Assembly (NCBI RefSeq): GCF_006716445.1
Contig: NZ_VFPA01000001.1
Location: 620,001-684,000 of the forward strand
DNA from: Pseudonocardia kunmingensis
GTDB lineage: Bacteria > Actinomycetota > Actinomycetes > Mycobacteriales > Pseudonocardiaceae
DNA: 64,000 nucleotides
Direction: 5' to 3'
The notes under the pieces are model-generated. The model worked only from the letters and a program-made list of their open reading frames with translations. It had not been told where the DNA came from and ran no database searches. Below are positions 8,189 to 16,273 of this stretch, in pieces. The translations under genes were made by a program, and so were the position numbers. Numbering within the stretch: the first letter of the stretch is position 1; each line of letters starts with the position of its first letter.

Positions 8189-9421
8189 GTGACGGAAGCC
8201 GAACAGCCCGACGCCCGACGGTTCGCGGGCCTGAGCCGGGAACGGATCACCTTCTGGCAGGGCGTCGCGATCATCTTCGGCGCGAACATCGGCGCGGGCA
8301 TCCTCAGCCTGCCCTACGGCTCCCGGACGGGCGGCTTCCCGGCGCTGCTCCTGGCGCTGCTGGTCGCCGGGTTCCTGACGACCGCGTCGATGCTCTACGT
8401 CGCCGAGGTGGCGCTGCGCACGGACACGCCGCTGCAGCTGTCCGGCCTGGCCCGCAAGTACCTCGGCAACACCGGCTCCTGGCTGATCTTCGCGGGCATC
8501 TCCGTCAACGGGCTCGGCGCCCTGATCGCCTACGCCAGCGGCAGCGGGCAGATCCTCGCCGACCTGTTCGGGATCCCGCAGGTGCTCGGCAGCCTGCTGT
8601 TCTACGTCCCGGGCGTCGTGGTCGTCTGGCTGGGGCTCAAGGCCACCGGCCGCTCCGAGCAGGCGATCACGGCCGGCATGGTCGTGCTGATGGTGGTGCT
8701 GGTGGGCTGGACGCTGCTCGGCCCCGGGGTCGAGGGTGCCAACCTGGTCTACCTGCGCCCCTACTTCATCATCCCGATCGTGAACCTGGCGGTGTTCGCG
8801 TTCATCGCCCAGTACACGGTGCCCGAGCTGGCCCGCGGCCTCGCCCACTCCCCCCGGGCCCTGCCGCGCGCGGTGATCGCCGGGATGTGCGCGACCGGGT
8901 TCTTCCTCGCTCTGGTGCCGCTCGCGGCGCTCGGCATGATGGGCCCGGACGCCATCACGCCGGTCGTCACGCTCGCGTGGGCCGACCGGCTCGGGCCGGT
9001 CGCCTACTACTGCGCCAACGTGTTCGCCCTGCTCGCAATGCTCACGTCCTTCTGGGCGATCGGGCTGACGCTGCTGACCAACATCTTCGACCGGTTCTCC
9101 TGGCCCGCCACCGGATCCGTCCGGCACCGCCTGATGGGCGTCGCGCTCGTGGCCGTGCCGCCGTTCCTGATCGCGGCGCTCGGGCTGGCCGGGTTCGTCT
9201 CGGCGCTGGGGTACGCGGGCGGCTTCGCCGGCGCGATCATGTCGATCATCCCGGTCCTGATGCTGCGCCGGGCGCGCTCGCGCGGGGACCGCGAGCCGGA
9301 GTGGCAGGCCGGCTGGGTCGCGCACCCCGTCGTCCAGGTGCTGCTGGTCGCGGTGTTCGGGTTGGCGTTCCTGTACTCGCTGCTGACGATCGTCGGGCTG
9401 GTCCCGCAGGGCTGGGCCTGA
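8189..9421 (+). CDS. Amino acid permease, HAAAP/AAAP type
   Basis: 410-residue membrane protein with about eleven hydrophobic segments. The first carries GANIGAGILSLPYGSRTGGFP, the Gly-rich unwound helix of APC-superfamily amino acid carriers, closest in pattern to hydroxy/aromatic amino acid permeases. It probably imports an amino acid with a proton. It starts at GTG 8189 behind GAGAGG. The acetamidase/formamidase-type gene starts 1-10 nt after its stop, so the two are likely co-expressed and the substrate may be an amide-bearing compound; this is inference. Confidence 0.82.
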   Translation: MTEAEQPDARRFAGLSRERITFWQGVAIIFGANIGAGILSLPYGSRTGGFPALLLALLVAGFLTTASMLYVAEVALRTDTPLQLSGLARKYLGNTGSWLIFAGISVNGLGALIAYASGSGQILADLFGIPQVLGSLLFYVPGVVVVWLGLKATGRSEQAITAGMVVLMVVLVGWTLLGPGVEGANLVYLRPYFIIPIVNLAVFAFIAQYTVPELARGLAHSPRALPRAVIAGMCATGFFLALVPLAALGMMGPDAITPVVTLAWADRLGPVAYYCANVFALLAMLTSFWAIGLTLLTNIFDRFSWPATGSVRHRLMGVALVAVPPFLIAALGLAGFVSALGYAGGFAGAIMSIIPVLMLRRARSRGDREPEWQAGWVAHPVVQVLLVAVFGLAFLYSLLTIVGLVPQGWA

Positions 9422-9422
9422 G

Positions 9423-10319
9423 TTGCAGGTAGTGCGCGCGACCGCCGCCGTCACCCGTTTCGGCCCGCGGTACGAGCCCGCGGCGACCGTCGGCCTGGGT
9501 GAGAGCTTCACCCTCGAGACGGTGGACTGCTACGACGGGCAGTTCACCTCCGCCGACGTCCTGCGGCCGGACATCGACATGACGCGGTTCAACCGCGCCA
9601 CCGGACCGGTCCACGTCGAGGGCGTCGCGCCGGGCGACTGGGTCCGCGTGAACGTCGAGGACGTCGAGGTGCGCGGGCCGGGCGTGATGGCCGTGGCCCC
9701 CGGGCTCGGCGTGCTGGGCGAGCGCGTGGAGCAGGCGTCGACACGGCTGCTGCCCGTGGCGTCCGGCCGGGTGTGGCTCACCGAGCAGGTCGGGGTCCCG
9801 CTGGATCCGATGATCGGCATCATCGGGGTGGCGACCGACGGTGAGACCGTCCCGTCGTCGGTTCCGGGCCGCCACGGGGGCAACCTCGACACCAAGCTCG
9901 TCCGCGCCGGCGCGGCGGTGGCGTTCCGGGCGAACCAGCCCGGCCTCGGCCTCGCCGCGGGAGACCTGCACGCCGTGATGGGCGACGGCGAGCTCGGCGG
10001 GACGGGTGTGGAGATCGGCGGCCGCGTGCGGCTGTCGGTCGAGCGGCTCCCCCGGCACGAGGGGACCTGGCCGTTGCTGTTCTCGGCCGACGCGGTGCAC
10101 GTGCTGGCCAGCGCCACCACCGTCGACGAGGCGGTGCGGGCCGGCTTCGCCGAGGCCGTGCGGATCGTCGCCGCCGGGCACGACATCGCGTGGCCGGACG
10201 CCTACCGCCTCACCAGCATCGTCGCCGACCTGCAGGTGAGCCAGGTCGTCAACCCGCGCGTGACGGTGCGGGTGCGGCTGCCCCGGCAGTGGTGCCCCGC
10301 CACCTGGACCGGCGCGTAG
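9423..10319 (+). CDS. Acetamidase/formamidase family protein
   Basis: 298-residue FmdA/AmdA-family hydrolase. Family landmarks are GPVHVEGVAPGD, the metal-site segment PGRHGGNLDTK and GDLHAVMGDGEL. Members hydrolyse short amides such as formamide or acetamide to the acid and ammonia. Start is uncertain: TTG 9423 is the longest frame, GTG 9432 is equally plausible and neither has a clear ribosome site. The tight spacing to the permease suggests translational coupling and an uptake-and-deamidation pair supplying nitrogen. Confidence 0.82.
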   Translation: MQVVRATAAVTRFGPRYEPAATVGLGESFTLETVDCYDGQFTSADVLRPDIDMTRFNRATGPVHVEGVAPGDWVRVNVEDVEVRGPGVMAVAPGLGVLGERVEQASTRLLPVASGRVWLTEQVGVPLDPMIGIIGVATDGETVPSSVPGRHGGNLDTKLVRAGAAVAFRANQPGLGLAAGDLHAVMGDGELGGTGVEIGGRVRLSVERLPRHEGTWPLLFSADAVHVLASATTVDEAVRAGFAEAVRIVAAGHDIAWPDAYRLTSIVADLQVSQVVNPRVTVRVRLPRQWCPATWTGA

Positions 10320-10350
10320 TGGAGCGGGCCGCGACGGGGTACACCGAGCC

Positions 10351-10773
10351 GTGACCGGCTCCTTCTGGTGGGACCTCGGCATCGGCCTCGTCGCCACCGT
10401 GGCGCTGGTCTGGCTCGCCCTCGTCCTCGTCCTGCTGCGCGTGCGTCCCGCAGGCGGGCTGCTGCGGGAGGCGCTGCGGCTGCTCCCCGACGTCCTGCGC
10501 CTGGTCCGCAGGCTGGCGGCGGACGAGACCCTTCCCCGCGGCGTCCGCGTGCGCGTCGCGCTGCTGCTGGCCTACCTGGCCATGCCGTTCGACCTGGTGC
10601 CCGACTTCATCCCCGTCCTGGGCTACGCCGAGGACGCCATCATCGCCGGCGCCGTGCTGCGCGGTGTCATCCGGCGCGCCGGGATCGACGCGGTGCGGGC
10701 CCACTGGCCGGGCACCGAGGACGGCTTCGCCGTCGTCGTGCGGCTCACCGGCGTCGACCGGACGGCGGGCTGA
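10351..10773 (+). CDS. DUF1232 (YkvA-like) membrane protein
   Basis: 140 residues. One strong N-terminal transmembrane segment (WDLGIGLVATVALVWLALVL) is followed by a basic soluble region and the DUF1232 core LLLAYLAMPFDLVPDFIPVLGYAEDAII, whose DLVPDFIP motif defines the family. The function of the family is unknown; members are small membrane-associated proteins. GTG 10351 is used. The gene converges on the DUF3237 gene. Confidence 0.85.
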   Translation: MTGSFWWDLGIGLVATVALVWLALVLVLLRVRPAGGLLREALRLLPDVLRLVRRLAADETLPRGVRVRVALLLAYLAMPFDLVPDFIPVLGYAEDAIIAGAVLRGVIRRAGIDAVRAHWPGTEDGFAVVVRLTGVDRTAG

Positions 10774-10821
10774 CGCCCGGGCCTGCGGGAGTCCCGGCGC
10801 CCGGCCCGACCCGGCAGCGCC

Positions 10822-11250
10822 TCAGCGCACCTCGTACCACTCGTAGTCGAGCGACAGATCGTCCTGGACGACCCCCTTGCCGATCGCCTGGATGCGGTTG
10901 ATCCACGCGTAGCGTTCGTCACCGGTCTCGAAGCGCGGGGCGACGTAGATCGTGATGGGTGGCTCCAGACCGTTCGACACGTCGGCCCGGCCGGTGTACT
11001 GGCCGAAGATGATCGCGCCGTCATCGGTGCGGAACGTCACCCGGATGTCGAGCGAGGCCGTGCCCTCGGCCCCGATGACCAGCCAGTCCGCGGCAGCGGA
11101 GCCCGTCACCTCACCGTTGAGCCGATCCCCCTCCAGCTTCGCGGTCGCGACCTCGAAGATCAGTCGCGTTCCCGCCGGTCCGGCGCCGACCTCGATCGGC
11201 GGCTTGAGCTGGACCCGAAGCGTGCAGAGCGGCACGAGTTCGAGCGCCAT
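10822..11250 (-). CDS. DUF3237 family protein
   Basis: 142-residue protein matching the DUF3237 beta-barrel family: PLCTLRVQLKPPIEVG at the N-terminus, GEVTGSAAADWLVIGAEGTASLDIRVTF-type strands and the closing RFETGDERYAWINRIQAIGKG. Its biochemical role is not established. ATG 11250 is preceded by GAGGAGG 6 nt away, which sets the start rather than the longer frame from 11298. No signal peptide is visible, so it is cytoplasmic. Confidence 0.85.
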   Translation of the reverse strand: MALELVPLCTLRVQLKPPIEVGAGPAGTRLIFEVATAKLEGDRLNGEVTGSAAADWLVIGAEGTASLDIRVTFRTDDGAIIFGQYTGRADVSNGLEPPITIYVAPRFETGDERYAWINRIQAIGKGVVQDDLSLDYEWYEVR

Positions 11251-11381
11251 CGCGCCTCCTCGGAATCGAGAACGGCCGATCCTCCCAGCGGAGGACATCG
11301 CTCGACATACGCAGACCTACGCATGGCCGGGCACCGCCGGGGACCGGAGACCGCTCCCGGGGCGGCGGTCCGACCGTCCGT

Positions 11382-11897
11382 TCATCGTCCCCCGCGGGCG
11401 CGCTCGTAGTGGCGGCGCGCCTTCAGCCGGTTCCCGCAGATCTTCATCGAGCACCAGCGCGCCGTGCCCGGCTTGCTGCGATCGAGCAGGAACAAGCAGC
11501 ACTCCTCGTTGGCGCAGGGGCGCAGCCGACCGGGCATCCGTTCCTGCACCTGCCCCCACGCCACCAGCACGCGCGCCGCTAGGCGTTCGGCGTCCTCGAC
11601 GGCGAGCCGCCACGTGAGCCCCGCGTCGCCGATCTCGGGGCGCAGGTGGACGTCGGCGAGGAGCGGCGCCAGCACGGTCGCGGGGTCGACCCCCCGGACC
11701 ACCGCCTGGAGCCGGTCGCGGACCCGCCGCAGCCGGGCGACCTCGGCCGTCGATCCCGTTCCGCCGCGGTCCCGCACCCATGCCGACGCCTCGTCCCCGT
11801 CTCCCAATAGGTCCTGCGGGCTGCCGTCGACGACCGGGGTCGTGTTCAGCAGCTCGAGGAGCAGCAGCTCGTCCGCACGCGTCGCCAGGTCGGGCAC
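11382..11897 (-). CDS. CGNR zinc-finger / ABATE-domain regulator
   Basis: 171 residues. The N-terminal ABATE-like domain (ELLLLELLNTTPVVDG) is followed by the C-terminal zinc finger CANEECCLFLLDRSK..RWCSMKICGNR, where CGNR names the family; three or four cysteines would bind zinc. Such proteins are presumed transcription regulators in Actinobacteria. It is divergent from the alpha/beta hydrolase gene at 11997, with the shared region 11898-11996 holding both promoters, and probably controls that gene. The ligand is unknown. Confidence 0.85.
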   Translation of the reverse strand: MPDLATRADELLLLELLNTTPVVDGSPQDLLGDGDEASAWVRDRGGTGSTAEVARLRRVRDRLQAVVRGVDPATVLAPLLADVHLRPEIGDAGLTWRLAVEDAERLAARVLVAWGQVQERMPGRLRPCANEECCLFLLDRSKPGTARWCSMKICGNRLKARRHYERARGGR

Positions 11898-11924
11898 GCG
11901 ACCATCCTAACCGCTTGCGAGGAC

Positions 11925-11990
11925 TTGACAAGTTAGGCGACGAGCGGTGGGATGCGCAGGGCAAACAACCACCAAAACTCTCGTTAGAGG
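11925..11990 (+). promoter_or_regulatory. Promoter and GTTAG repeats before the alpha/beta hydrolase
   Basis: TTGACA at 11925-11930 is followed 17 nt later by TGGGAT (11948-11953), a strong -35 with a weak -10. CTAAC (11907-11911), the dyad partner GTTAG (11932-11936) and two more GTTAG copies at about 11983 and 11990 surround it, and could be sites for the divergent CGNR regulator. AGAGG at 11986-11990 is the ribosome site of the hydrolase. Confidence 0.4.
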
Positions 11991-11996
11991 TTAGAG

Positions 11997-12875
11997 ATGA
12001 CCGAGACCCACCACCGGACGGCGGAAGTCGACGGGCAGCGCGTGTTCTACCGGGAGGCCGGCCCCGCCGACGCGCCCGTCGTACTGCTGCTGCACGGCTA
12101 CCCGACCAGCTCGCGGATGTTCCGGAACCTGATCCCCGCCCTTGCCGACCGCTACCACGTGATCGCGCCGGACCACATCGGCTTCGGGCGGTCCGCGACC
12201 CCGCCGGTCAGCGAGTTCGCCTACTCCTTCGACGCGCTGACCGACGTCACCGAGGCCCTGCTCGACCAGCTGGGCGTCGAGCGGTTCGCGATGTACGTGC
12301 AGGACTACGGCGCCCCCATCGGCTGGCGCCTCGCGCTGCGCAGGCCCACCGCGGTCACGGCGGTCATCAGCCAGAACGGCAACGCCTACGACGAGGGCTT
12401 CGTCGGCTCCTTCTGGTCACCGCTGTGGGCCTACGCGCAGGCGCCCGGCCCCGACACCGAGGGCCCGGTCCGCGCCGCCCTCACCCTCGACGCGATCCGG
12501 TGGCAGTACCTCACCGGCGCACCCGAGCCCGACCTCGTCGACCCCGACACCTGGACCACCGACCACGCCGAGGTCAACCGGCCCGGCAACCCCGAGATCC
12601 AGCTCGCGCTCTTCCGCGACTACGCCTCCAACCCGCCCCTCTACCCGGCGGTGCACGAGTACTTCCGCACGAGCCGGGTCCCGCTGCTGGCGATCTGGGG
12701 CCGCGGCGACGAGATCTTCGACGCGGCCGGGGCCACCGCCTTCGCCCGCGACCTGCCCGACGCCGAGATCCACCTCATCGACGGCAGCCACTTCCTGCTC
12801 GAGAGCGCGCTCGACACGGCCGTGGGGTACATCCGCGGCTTCCTCGGGCGCACCGTCGGCGCCCCGCACCGCTGA
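11997..12875 (+). CDS. Alpha/beta hydrolase, epoxide hydrolase/dehalogenase type
   Basis: 292-residue alpha/beta-fold hydrolase. The oxyanion loop is HGYPTSSRMFRNL. The nucleophile elbow reads VQDYGAPIG, so the nucleophile is aspartate, as in epoxide hydrolases and haloalkane dehalogenases, not serine. The acid is likely in GRGDEIFD and the catalytic histidine in DGSHFLLE. Substrate unknown. It is divergent from the CGNR zinc-finger regulator, which probably controls it. Confidence 0.85.
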   Translation: MTETHHRTAEVDGQRVFYREAGPADAPVVLLLHGYPTSSRMFRNLIPALADRYHVIAPDHIGFGRSATPPVSEFAYSFDALTDVTEALLDQLGVERFAMYVQDYGAPIGWRLALRRPTAVTAVISQNGNAYDEGFVGSFWSPLWAYAQAPGPDTEGPVRAALTLDAIRWQYLTGAPEPDLVDPDTWTTDHAEVNRPGNPEIQLALFRDYASNPPLYPAVHEYFRTSRVPLLAIWGRGDEIFDAAGATAFARDLPDAEIHLIDGSHFLLESALDTAVGYIRGFLGRTVGAPHR

Positions 12876-12894
12876 CGACGCATAGGATCATGCC

Positions 12895-13524
12895 GTGCCC
12901 GTCGCCGTGATCGTGGACTACGAGCCGGGGTGGCCCGACCAGGCGGCACGGCTGCTCGACGAGGTGGCGGCGGCGCTCCGACCCCTCGCCGACTCCGGTC
13001 GCTTCGACTACGCGCACATCGGATCGACGGCGGTGCCGGGCCTCGCCGCCAAAGCCGTCGTCGATCTGCAGGTGCGGATGCCTTCGCTGCCGGCGCTGGG
13101 CCACCTGGCGGACCTGGTGGCCCCTACCGGGTTCGTCCCCGCACCAGGGTCCCGGCCCGACTCGCCGGGCGTCCACCGGGACAACCCGCGCCCGGGCGAC
13201 CCGCCCGACCCCGCCCTGTACGAGAAGCGGCTCTTCCACGACCCCGAACGCGCGGCCATCCTGCACATCCGCCGCGCGGACTCGCCGTTCGCGCAGTTCG
13301 TCCTGCTCTTCCGCGACTGGCTGCGCAGCAATCCCGAACACGCGGATCGGTACCAGCAGGTCAAGCGCCGGCTCGCGGCACGGCACGCAGGCGACGGGGA
13401 CGCCGACGACTACACGCGGTCCAAGACCGCGTTCTTCGACGAGACCGACCAGGAGATGCGCGCCTGGGCGCGCGCCGCCGAGCGTGTCAGCCCAGGTCGG
13501 TTCGCCGCCGGATCCGGCCGATGA
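12895..13524 (+). CDS. GrpB family nucleotidyltransferase-like protein
   Basis: 209-residue UPF0157/GrpB protein. The family signature HIGSTAVPGLAAKAVVDLQV, related to nucleotidyltransferase folds, lies at residues about 41-60, followed by EKRLFHDPERAAILHI. In some actinobacteria this domain is fused to dephospho-CoA kinase; here it stands alone. Function is not established. GTG 12895 lies 6 nt after TAGGAT, indicating a leaderless transcript. Its 3' end overlaps the convergent cytidylyltransferase gene by 38 bp. Confidence 0.85.
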   Translation: MPVAVIVDYEPGWPDQAARLLDEVAAALRPLADSGRFDYAHIGSTAVPGLAAKAVVDLQVRMPSLPALGHLADLVAPTGFVPAPGSRPDSPGVHRDNPRPGDPPDPALYEKRLFHDPERAAILHIRRADSPFAQFVLLFRDWLRSNPEHADRYQQVKRRLAARHAGDGDADDYTRSKTAFFDETDQEMRAWARAAERVSPGRFAAGSGR

Positions 13525-13900
13525 GATCCGTGGTGGACACCCCGGGGGTGTAGCCCACCAGCCTCAGCTTCCCGGCCGCGGCCACCTCCCCGAACACCTC
13601 GTCGACCGCTTCCGCCGAGACGTCGTCACCGTGCACGACCACCGCGATGTCGTGCGCCTCCAGGAAGTCGAGCGTCACCCGGTACGGCGCGGCCGGCACC
13701 ACCTCGTCGACGTAGCGGCACGACCCGACCACGGCGACCCGCTCGGCGAGCGTCATGACCGGTCGACGTTTGTACGCCTCGACCACCTCGTCGGCCAGCA
13801 CGCCGACGACCAGGTGGTCGCCGCACGCCCGAGCGGCCCGCAGGAGCGCCACGTGGCCGGGGTGGAAGAGGTCGCCGACCATGTCCACGTAGACCCGCAC
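13487..13900 (-). CDS. Cytidylyltransferase-like protein
   Basis: 137-residue protein of the cytidylyltransferase-like nucleotidyl transferase fold. The catalytic motif is LFHPGH (HxGH) at residues about 12-17, and a YVDEVV..PY segment follows as in glycerol-3-phosphate and ethanolamine-phosphate cytidylyltransferases. The usual C-terminal RTxGISTT is here TPGVSTTDLIGRI. It would attach CMP to a phosphorylated polyol or alcohol head group. GTG 13900 is used. Exact substrate unknown. Confidence 0.8.
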   Translation of the reverse strand: MRVYVDMVGDLFHPGHVALLRAARACGDHLVVGVLADEVVEAYKRRPVMTLAERVAVVGSCRYVDEVVPAAPYRVTLDFLEAHDIAVVVHGDDVSAEAVDEVFGEVAAAGKLRLVGYTPGVSTTDLIGRIRRRTDLG

Positions 13901-14074
13901 GGGTGGGTGGCTCCCTCGCTCGTTCCGACCGTCGACGCAGCAGTACCGCCGCGCTGCAGTCTGCACGGAGGTGTCGACGTCACCAACATGGGCCTCGAGC
14001 CGACCGAGCCCGGCACCACGAGTCGGGCCCGGTCGTTGACCCTGGACGAAGCCACCGCGGAGGAAGAGGACCCG

Positions 14075-14464
14075 ATGTCGCAACCGCGCCAGTACGGAAC
14101 GCCGTCCACACCGTCCGGGAGCGGACGCGTCGCCGCGATCCTCGCCCACCTGTCCGCGCCGATCGCGGCGTTGCTGAGCGCCGGAACGCTGAGCCTGCTC
14201 GGCCCGCTGCTCGTCTGGCTCGTGAAGAAGGACGACCCGTACCCCCGCCGGGCCGCCGCCGGCGCGTTCAACTTCAACCTGTCCTTCTGGCTGCTCTACC
14301 TGCTCAGCTGGCTGCTGATCGCCACCGTCATCGGCGCGATCATCGGCATCCCGCTGATCATCGTGCTGTTCCTGGTGTCCGCGTGGTGCCACATCAAGGG
14401 CGCGGTCCGCGCCGCCGACGACCGGCCCTACGACTACCCGTTCCAGATCCGCGTGCTGTCCTGA
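14075..14464 (+). CDS. DUF4870 (Tic20-like) membrane protein
   Basis: 129 residues. An N-terminal Ser/Pro/Gly-rich segment is followed by ILAHLSAPIAALL, LLVWLVKKDDPYPRRAAAGAFNFNLSFWLLY and two further hydrophobic segments, the layout of DUF4870 proteins (three to four membrane helices). Function unknown. ATG 14075 is chosen over the upstream ATG 13988 because GAGGA lies 7 nt before it. The 3' end overlaps the convergent HAD gene by 31 bp. Confidence 0.8.
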   Translation: MSQPRQYGTPSTPSGSGRVAAILAHLSAPIAALLSAGTLSLLGPLLVWLVKKDDPYPRRAAAGAFNFNLSFWLLYLLSWLLIATVIGAIIGIPLIIVLFLVSAWCHIKGAVRAADDRPYDYPFQIRVLS

Positions 14465-15234
14465 CCGGCACGCCCCAGCTGGGCGAGGGCGCCCGGGAGG
14501 TCCCGGGCGTCGGAGATCTCGACGGTCGGGGCCGGCCCCCCGGGGTCGACCCGGTGCCCCGGACGGACGAGTCGCACCGTCGGGATCCCCGCCTCCAACG
14601 CCCCACGGACGTCCCGCGCCGATGCGGCCACGTGCACCAGCCCGGGTGCGGCCCGCGCCGCCCGCAGGTAGATCGCCGGCCCCGGCTTGAACGCCCCGAG
14701 CCGTTGCGAGGTCAGCACCCACCGCGGATCGACCAGCGGGTAGGCGCGGGTGGTGACGACGAGCTCGTCGTCCACGTTGGACAGGATCCCGACCGAGGCA
14801 TGCGCCGCGACCGCCGCGACCCCCTCCGCGACGTCGGCCCAGAGCGGCCACCGCGCCACGCTCCGCCACAGGAGGTCGAGATCGGCCTCCGGGCGCCCGC
14901 GCAGTCCGAGCTGCTCGTACGCGAGGCGGAGGGCAGCGAGCGACAGCTCCCGGAACGACGTCCGAGCACCGGCGACGGCACGGCGCTGCTGCTCCTTGTT
15001 GTGCCGGTCCCAGACGTCGTAGAGCTCCTCCCCCGGCACCGACCAGCCGCGCTCCGCGGCGATCTCGCCGAAGGCGGCAGCGGCACCGCGCCGGGAGTCG
15101 GTGAGGGCGCTGAAGAGGTCGAAGGTGACGACCCGAGGAGAGTCGCGACCTGCGGTCCCCTGCTGCACCCCGGCACCGTATCCACGACCCGATCCCGGCA
15201 CAACGAGCGCCGGACAACCGCTGGTCTGCGTCAT
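14434..15234 (-). CDS. HAD-superfamily hydrolase, haloacid dehalogenase type II-like
   Basis: HAD-fold protein with motif I VVTFDLFSALTD (nucleophile Asp), motif II GILSNVD, motif III lysine in LGAFKPGPAIYLRAA and motif IV in HVAASARDVRGALEAGIPTV, where the usual acidic pair is reduced to a single Asp. This resembles type II 2-haloacid dehalogenases and related phosphatases. The start is uncertain: ATG 15234 gives 266 residues with a long N-terminus, GTG 15169 would start nearer the fold. It is divergent from the MerR operon. Confidence 0.75.
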   Translation of the reverse strand: MTQTSGCPALVVPGSGRGYGAGVQQGTAGRDSPRVVTFDLFSALTDSRRGAAAAFGEIAAERGWSVPGEELYDVWDRHNKEQQRRAVAGARTSFRELSLAALRLAYEQLGLRGRPEADLDLLWRSVARWPLWADVAEGVAAVAAHASVGILSNVDDELVVTTRAYPLVDPRWVLTSQRLGAFKPGPAIYLRAARAAPGLVHVAASARDVRGALEAGIPTVRLVRPGHRVDPGGPAPTVEISDARDLPGALAQLGRAGQDSTRIWNG

Positions 15235-15241
15235 CGTGCTC

Positions 15242-15273
15242 TTGAATCCGATACCCGGGTACGGGTTTAGCGT
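15242..15273 (+). promoter_or_regulatory. MerR-type promoter/operator
   Basis: TTGAAT (15242-15247) and TAGCGT (15268-15273) are separated by 20 nt, the overlong spacing typical of promoters activated by MerR proteins. The spacer is an imperfect dyad, ATCCGATACCC paired with GGGTACGGGTT, centred on the perfect palindrome TACCCGGGTA. It resembles the mer operator in layout and part of its sequence. It reads into the gene pair 15316-16187, whose second gene encodes a MerR regulator, so autoregulation by a metal is inferred. Confidence 0.7.
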
Positions 15274-15315
15274 GGGCGTCGGGCCCCGTGGGCGGGCCGC
15301 CAGGAGGTGGTCGCA

Positions 15316-15741
15316 GTGAGCGGAACGGGTGCGAGCAGGCCCGGCGGGACCAGCGACGCGATGGCCCCGGCGACCGGAGCCGAGCCGGCGCCGGCGGCCT
15401 GGGCACCGGTCGACGCGTGCACGTTGCCGACGCCCGAGCGGCCGCTGCGCGAGACCGAGTTCGACGCGCTGTTCGCGAGGTCGCTGCGCGGCGTGGAACG
15501 GCGGGCGCCGACCTGGCTGCGGCTGCACCTCGAGGCCGAGGCCGGCGTGGAGGCACGTGCCCGGGACCTGACGGCGCGGGAGTCCTCGTGCTGCACGTTC
15601 TTCGGCTTCCGAGTGGCTGCCGTCGCCGACGGCCTCACGCTGGACGTACGGGTGCCCGAGGCGCGCATCGCCGTGCTGGACGGCCTCGCCCGCCGGGCCG
15701 CCGCCGCGCGCGTCGCCGCCGACCCGCGAGCGACCACGTGA
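15316..15741 (+). CDS. Small Cys-Cys protein paired with MerR
   Basis: 141 residues, no signal peptide. A Pro/Ala-rich N-terminus leads to DACTLPTPERPLR and a compact domain with the motif ARESSCCTFFGF (adjacent cysteines) and a VRVPEARIAVLDGL ending. The domain recurs beside MerR genes in actinobacteria as I recall, but has no established function. The vicinal cysteines and the MerR-type promoter suggest a metal-binding or metal-buffering protein. GTG 15316 is chosen because AGGAGG lies 8 nt upstream. Its stop overlaps the MerR start (GTGA). Confidence 0.75.
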   Translation: MSGTGASRPGGTSDAMAPATGAEPAPAAWAPVDACTLPTPERPLRETEFDALFARSLRGVERRAPTWLRLHLEAEAGVEARARDLTARESSCCTFFGFRVAAVADGLTLDVRVPEARIAVLDGLARRAAAARVAADPRATT

Positions 15742-16187
15742 GCCGGACGCTGCGATCGGGACAGCTGGCCAGGGCGGCCGGGGTGAACGTGCAGACGCTG
15801 CGCTACTACGAGCGCCGGGGGCTGCTGCCTGCCCCGCGGCGCACCCTGGGCGGGCACCGCGAGTACGACCCGGAGTCGGTCACGGTGCTGCGCGTCATCC
15901 GGGGACTCGCCCGGCTCGGGTTCACCCTGGACGAGATCTCCGAGCTGATCGAGGTCGGCTCGCACCGGGGCCCCCGCCCGGGCCTGCGCGAGGCCGCGAC
16001 CCGGAAGCGGGCCGAGGTCGAGGCAAAGATCGCCGAGCTGGACCTGGTGCGGGCCACCCTGACCGACGTGATCACCGCCGGGTGCAGCGACCTCGCGGAG
16101 TGCTCGTGCACGCCGGGCTGCCCCATCCCGTTCGCCGACCTGGGCGAAGAAGCCGAGCATCTCGCCGGGCGACCACGCAATCAGTAG
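15738..16187 (+). CDS. MerR-family metal-responsive regulator
   Basis: 149 residues. The winged helix begins LRSGQLARAAGVNVQTLRYYERRGLLP, the classic MerR signature, with RVIRGLARLGFTLDEISEL next and a dimerisation helix to about residue 115. The C-terminal loop AGCSDLAECSCTPGCP supplies four cysteines, similar in place to the ZntR/CueR metal loop, so it likely senses a thiophilic metal (Hg, Zn, Pb, Cu or similar). GTG 15738 overlaps the stop of the Cys-Cys protein gene. The promoter at 15242-15273 has MerR geometry, so the pair is probably autoregulated. Which metal cannot be told. Confidence 0.85.
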   Translation: MSRTLRSGQLARAAGVNVQTLRYYERRGLLPAPRRTLGGHREYDPESVTVLRVIRGLARLGFTLDEISELIEVGSHRGPRPGLREAATRKRAEVEAKIAELDLVRATLTDVITAGCSDLAECSCTPGCPIPFADLGEEAEHLAGRPRNQ

Positions 16188-16244
16188 TTCCACCACCAGC
16201 GTTCACAATCGCAAACGCATTCATCACCCGAACGGCCGCCGCCT

Positions 16245-16264
16245 TCGAACACATGTTCTATTAA
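16245..16264 (+). promoter_or_regulatory. LexA (SOS) box overlapping a promoter
   Basis: TCGAAC-ACAT-GTTCTA at 16245-16260 fits the actinobacterial LexA consensus (TCGAAC-N4-GTTCGA) with a perfect GAAC/GTTC core. TATTAA at 16259-16264 is a good -10 whose transcript would start near the ATG at 16274. LexA bound here would block the promoter, so the HNH gene should be induced by DNA damage. The surrounding 60 nt are much lower in GC than the rest of the window. Confidence 0.8.
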
Positions 16265-16273
16265 ACTCGAGAC

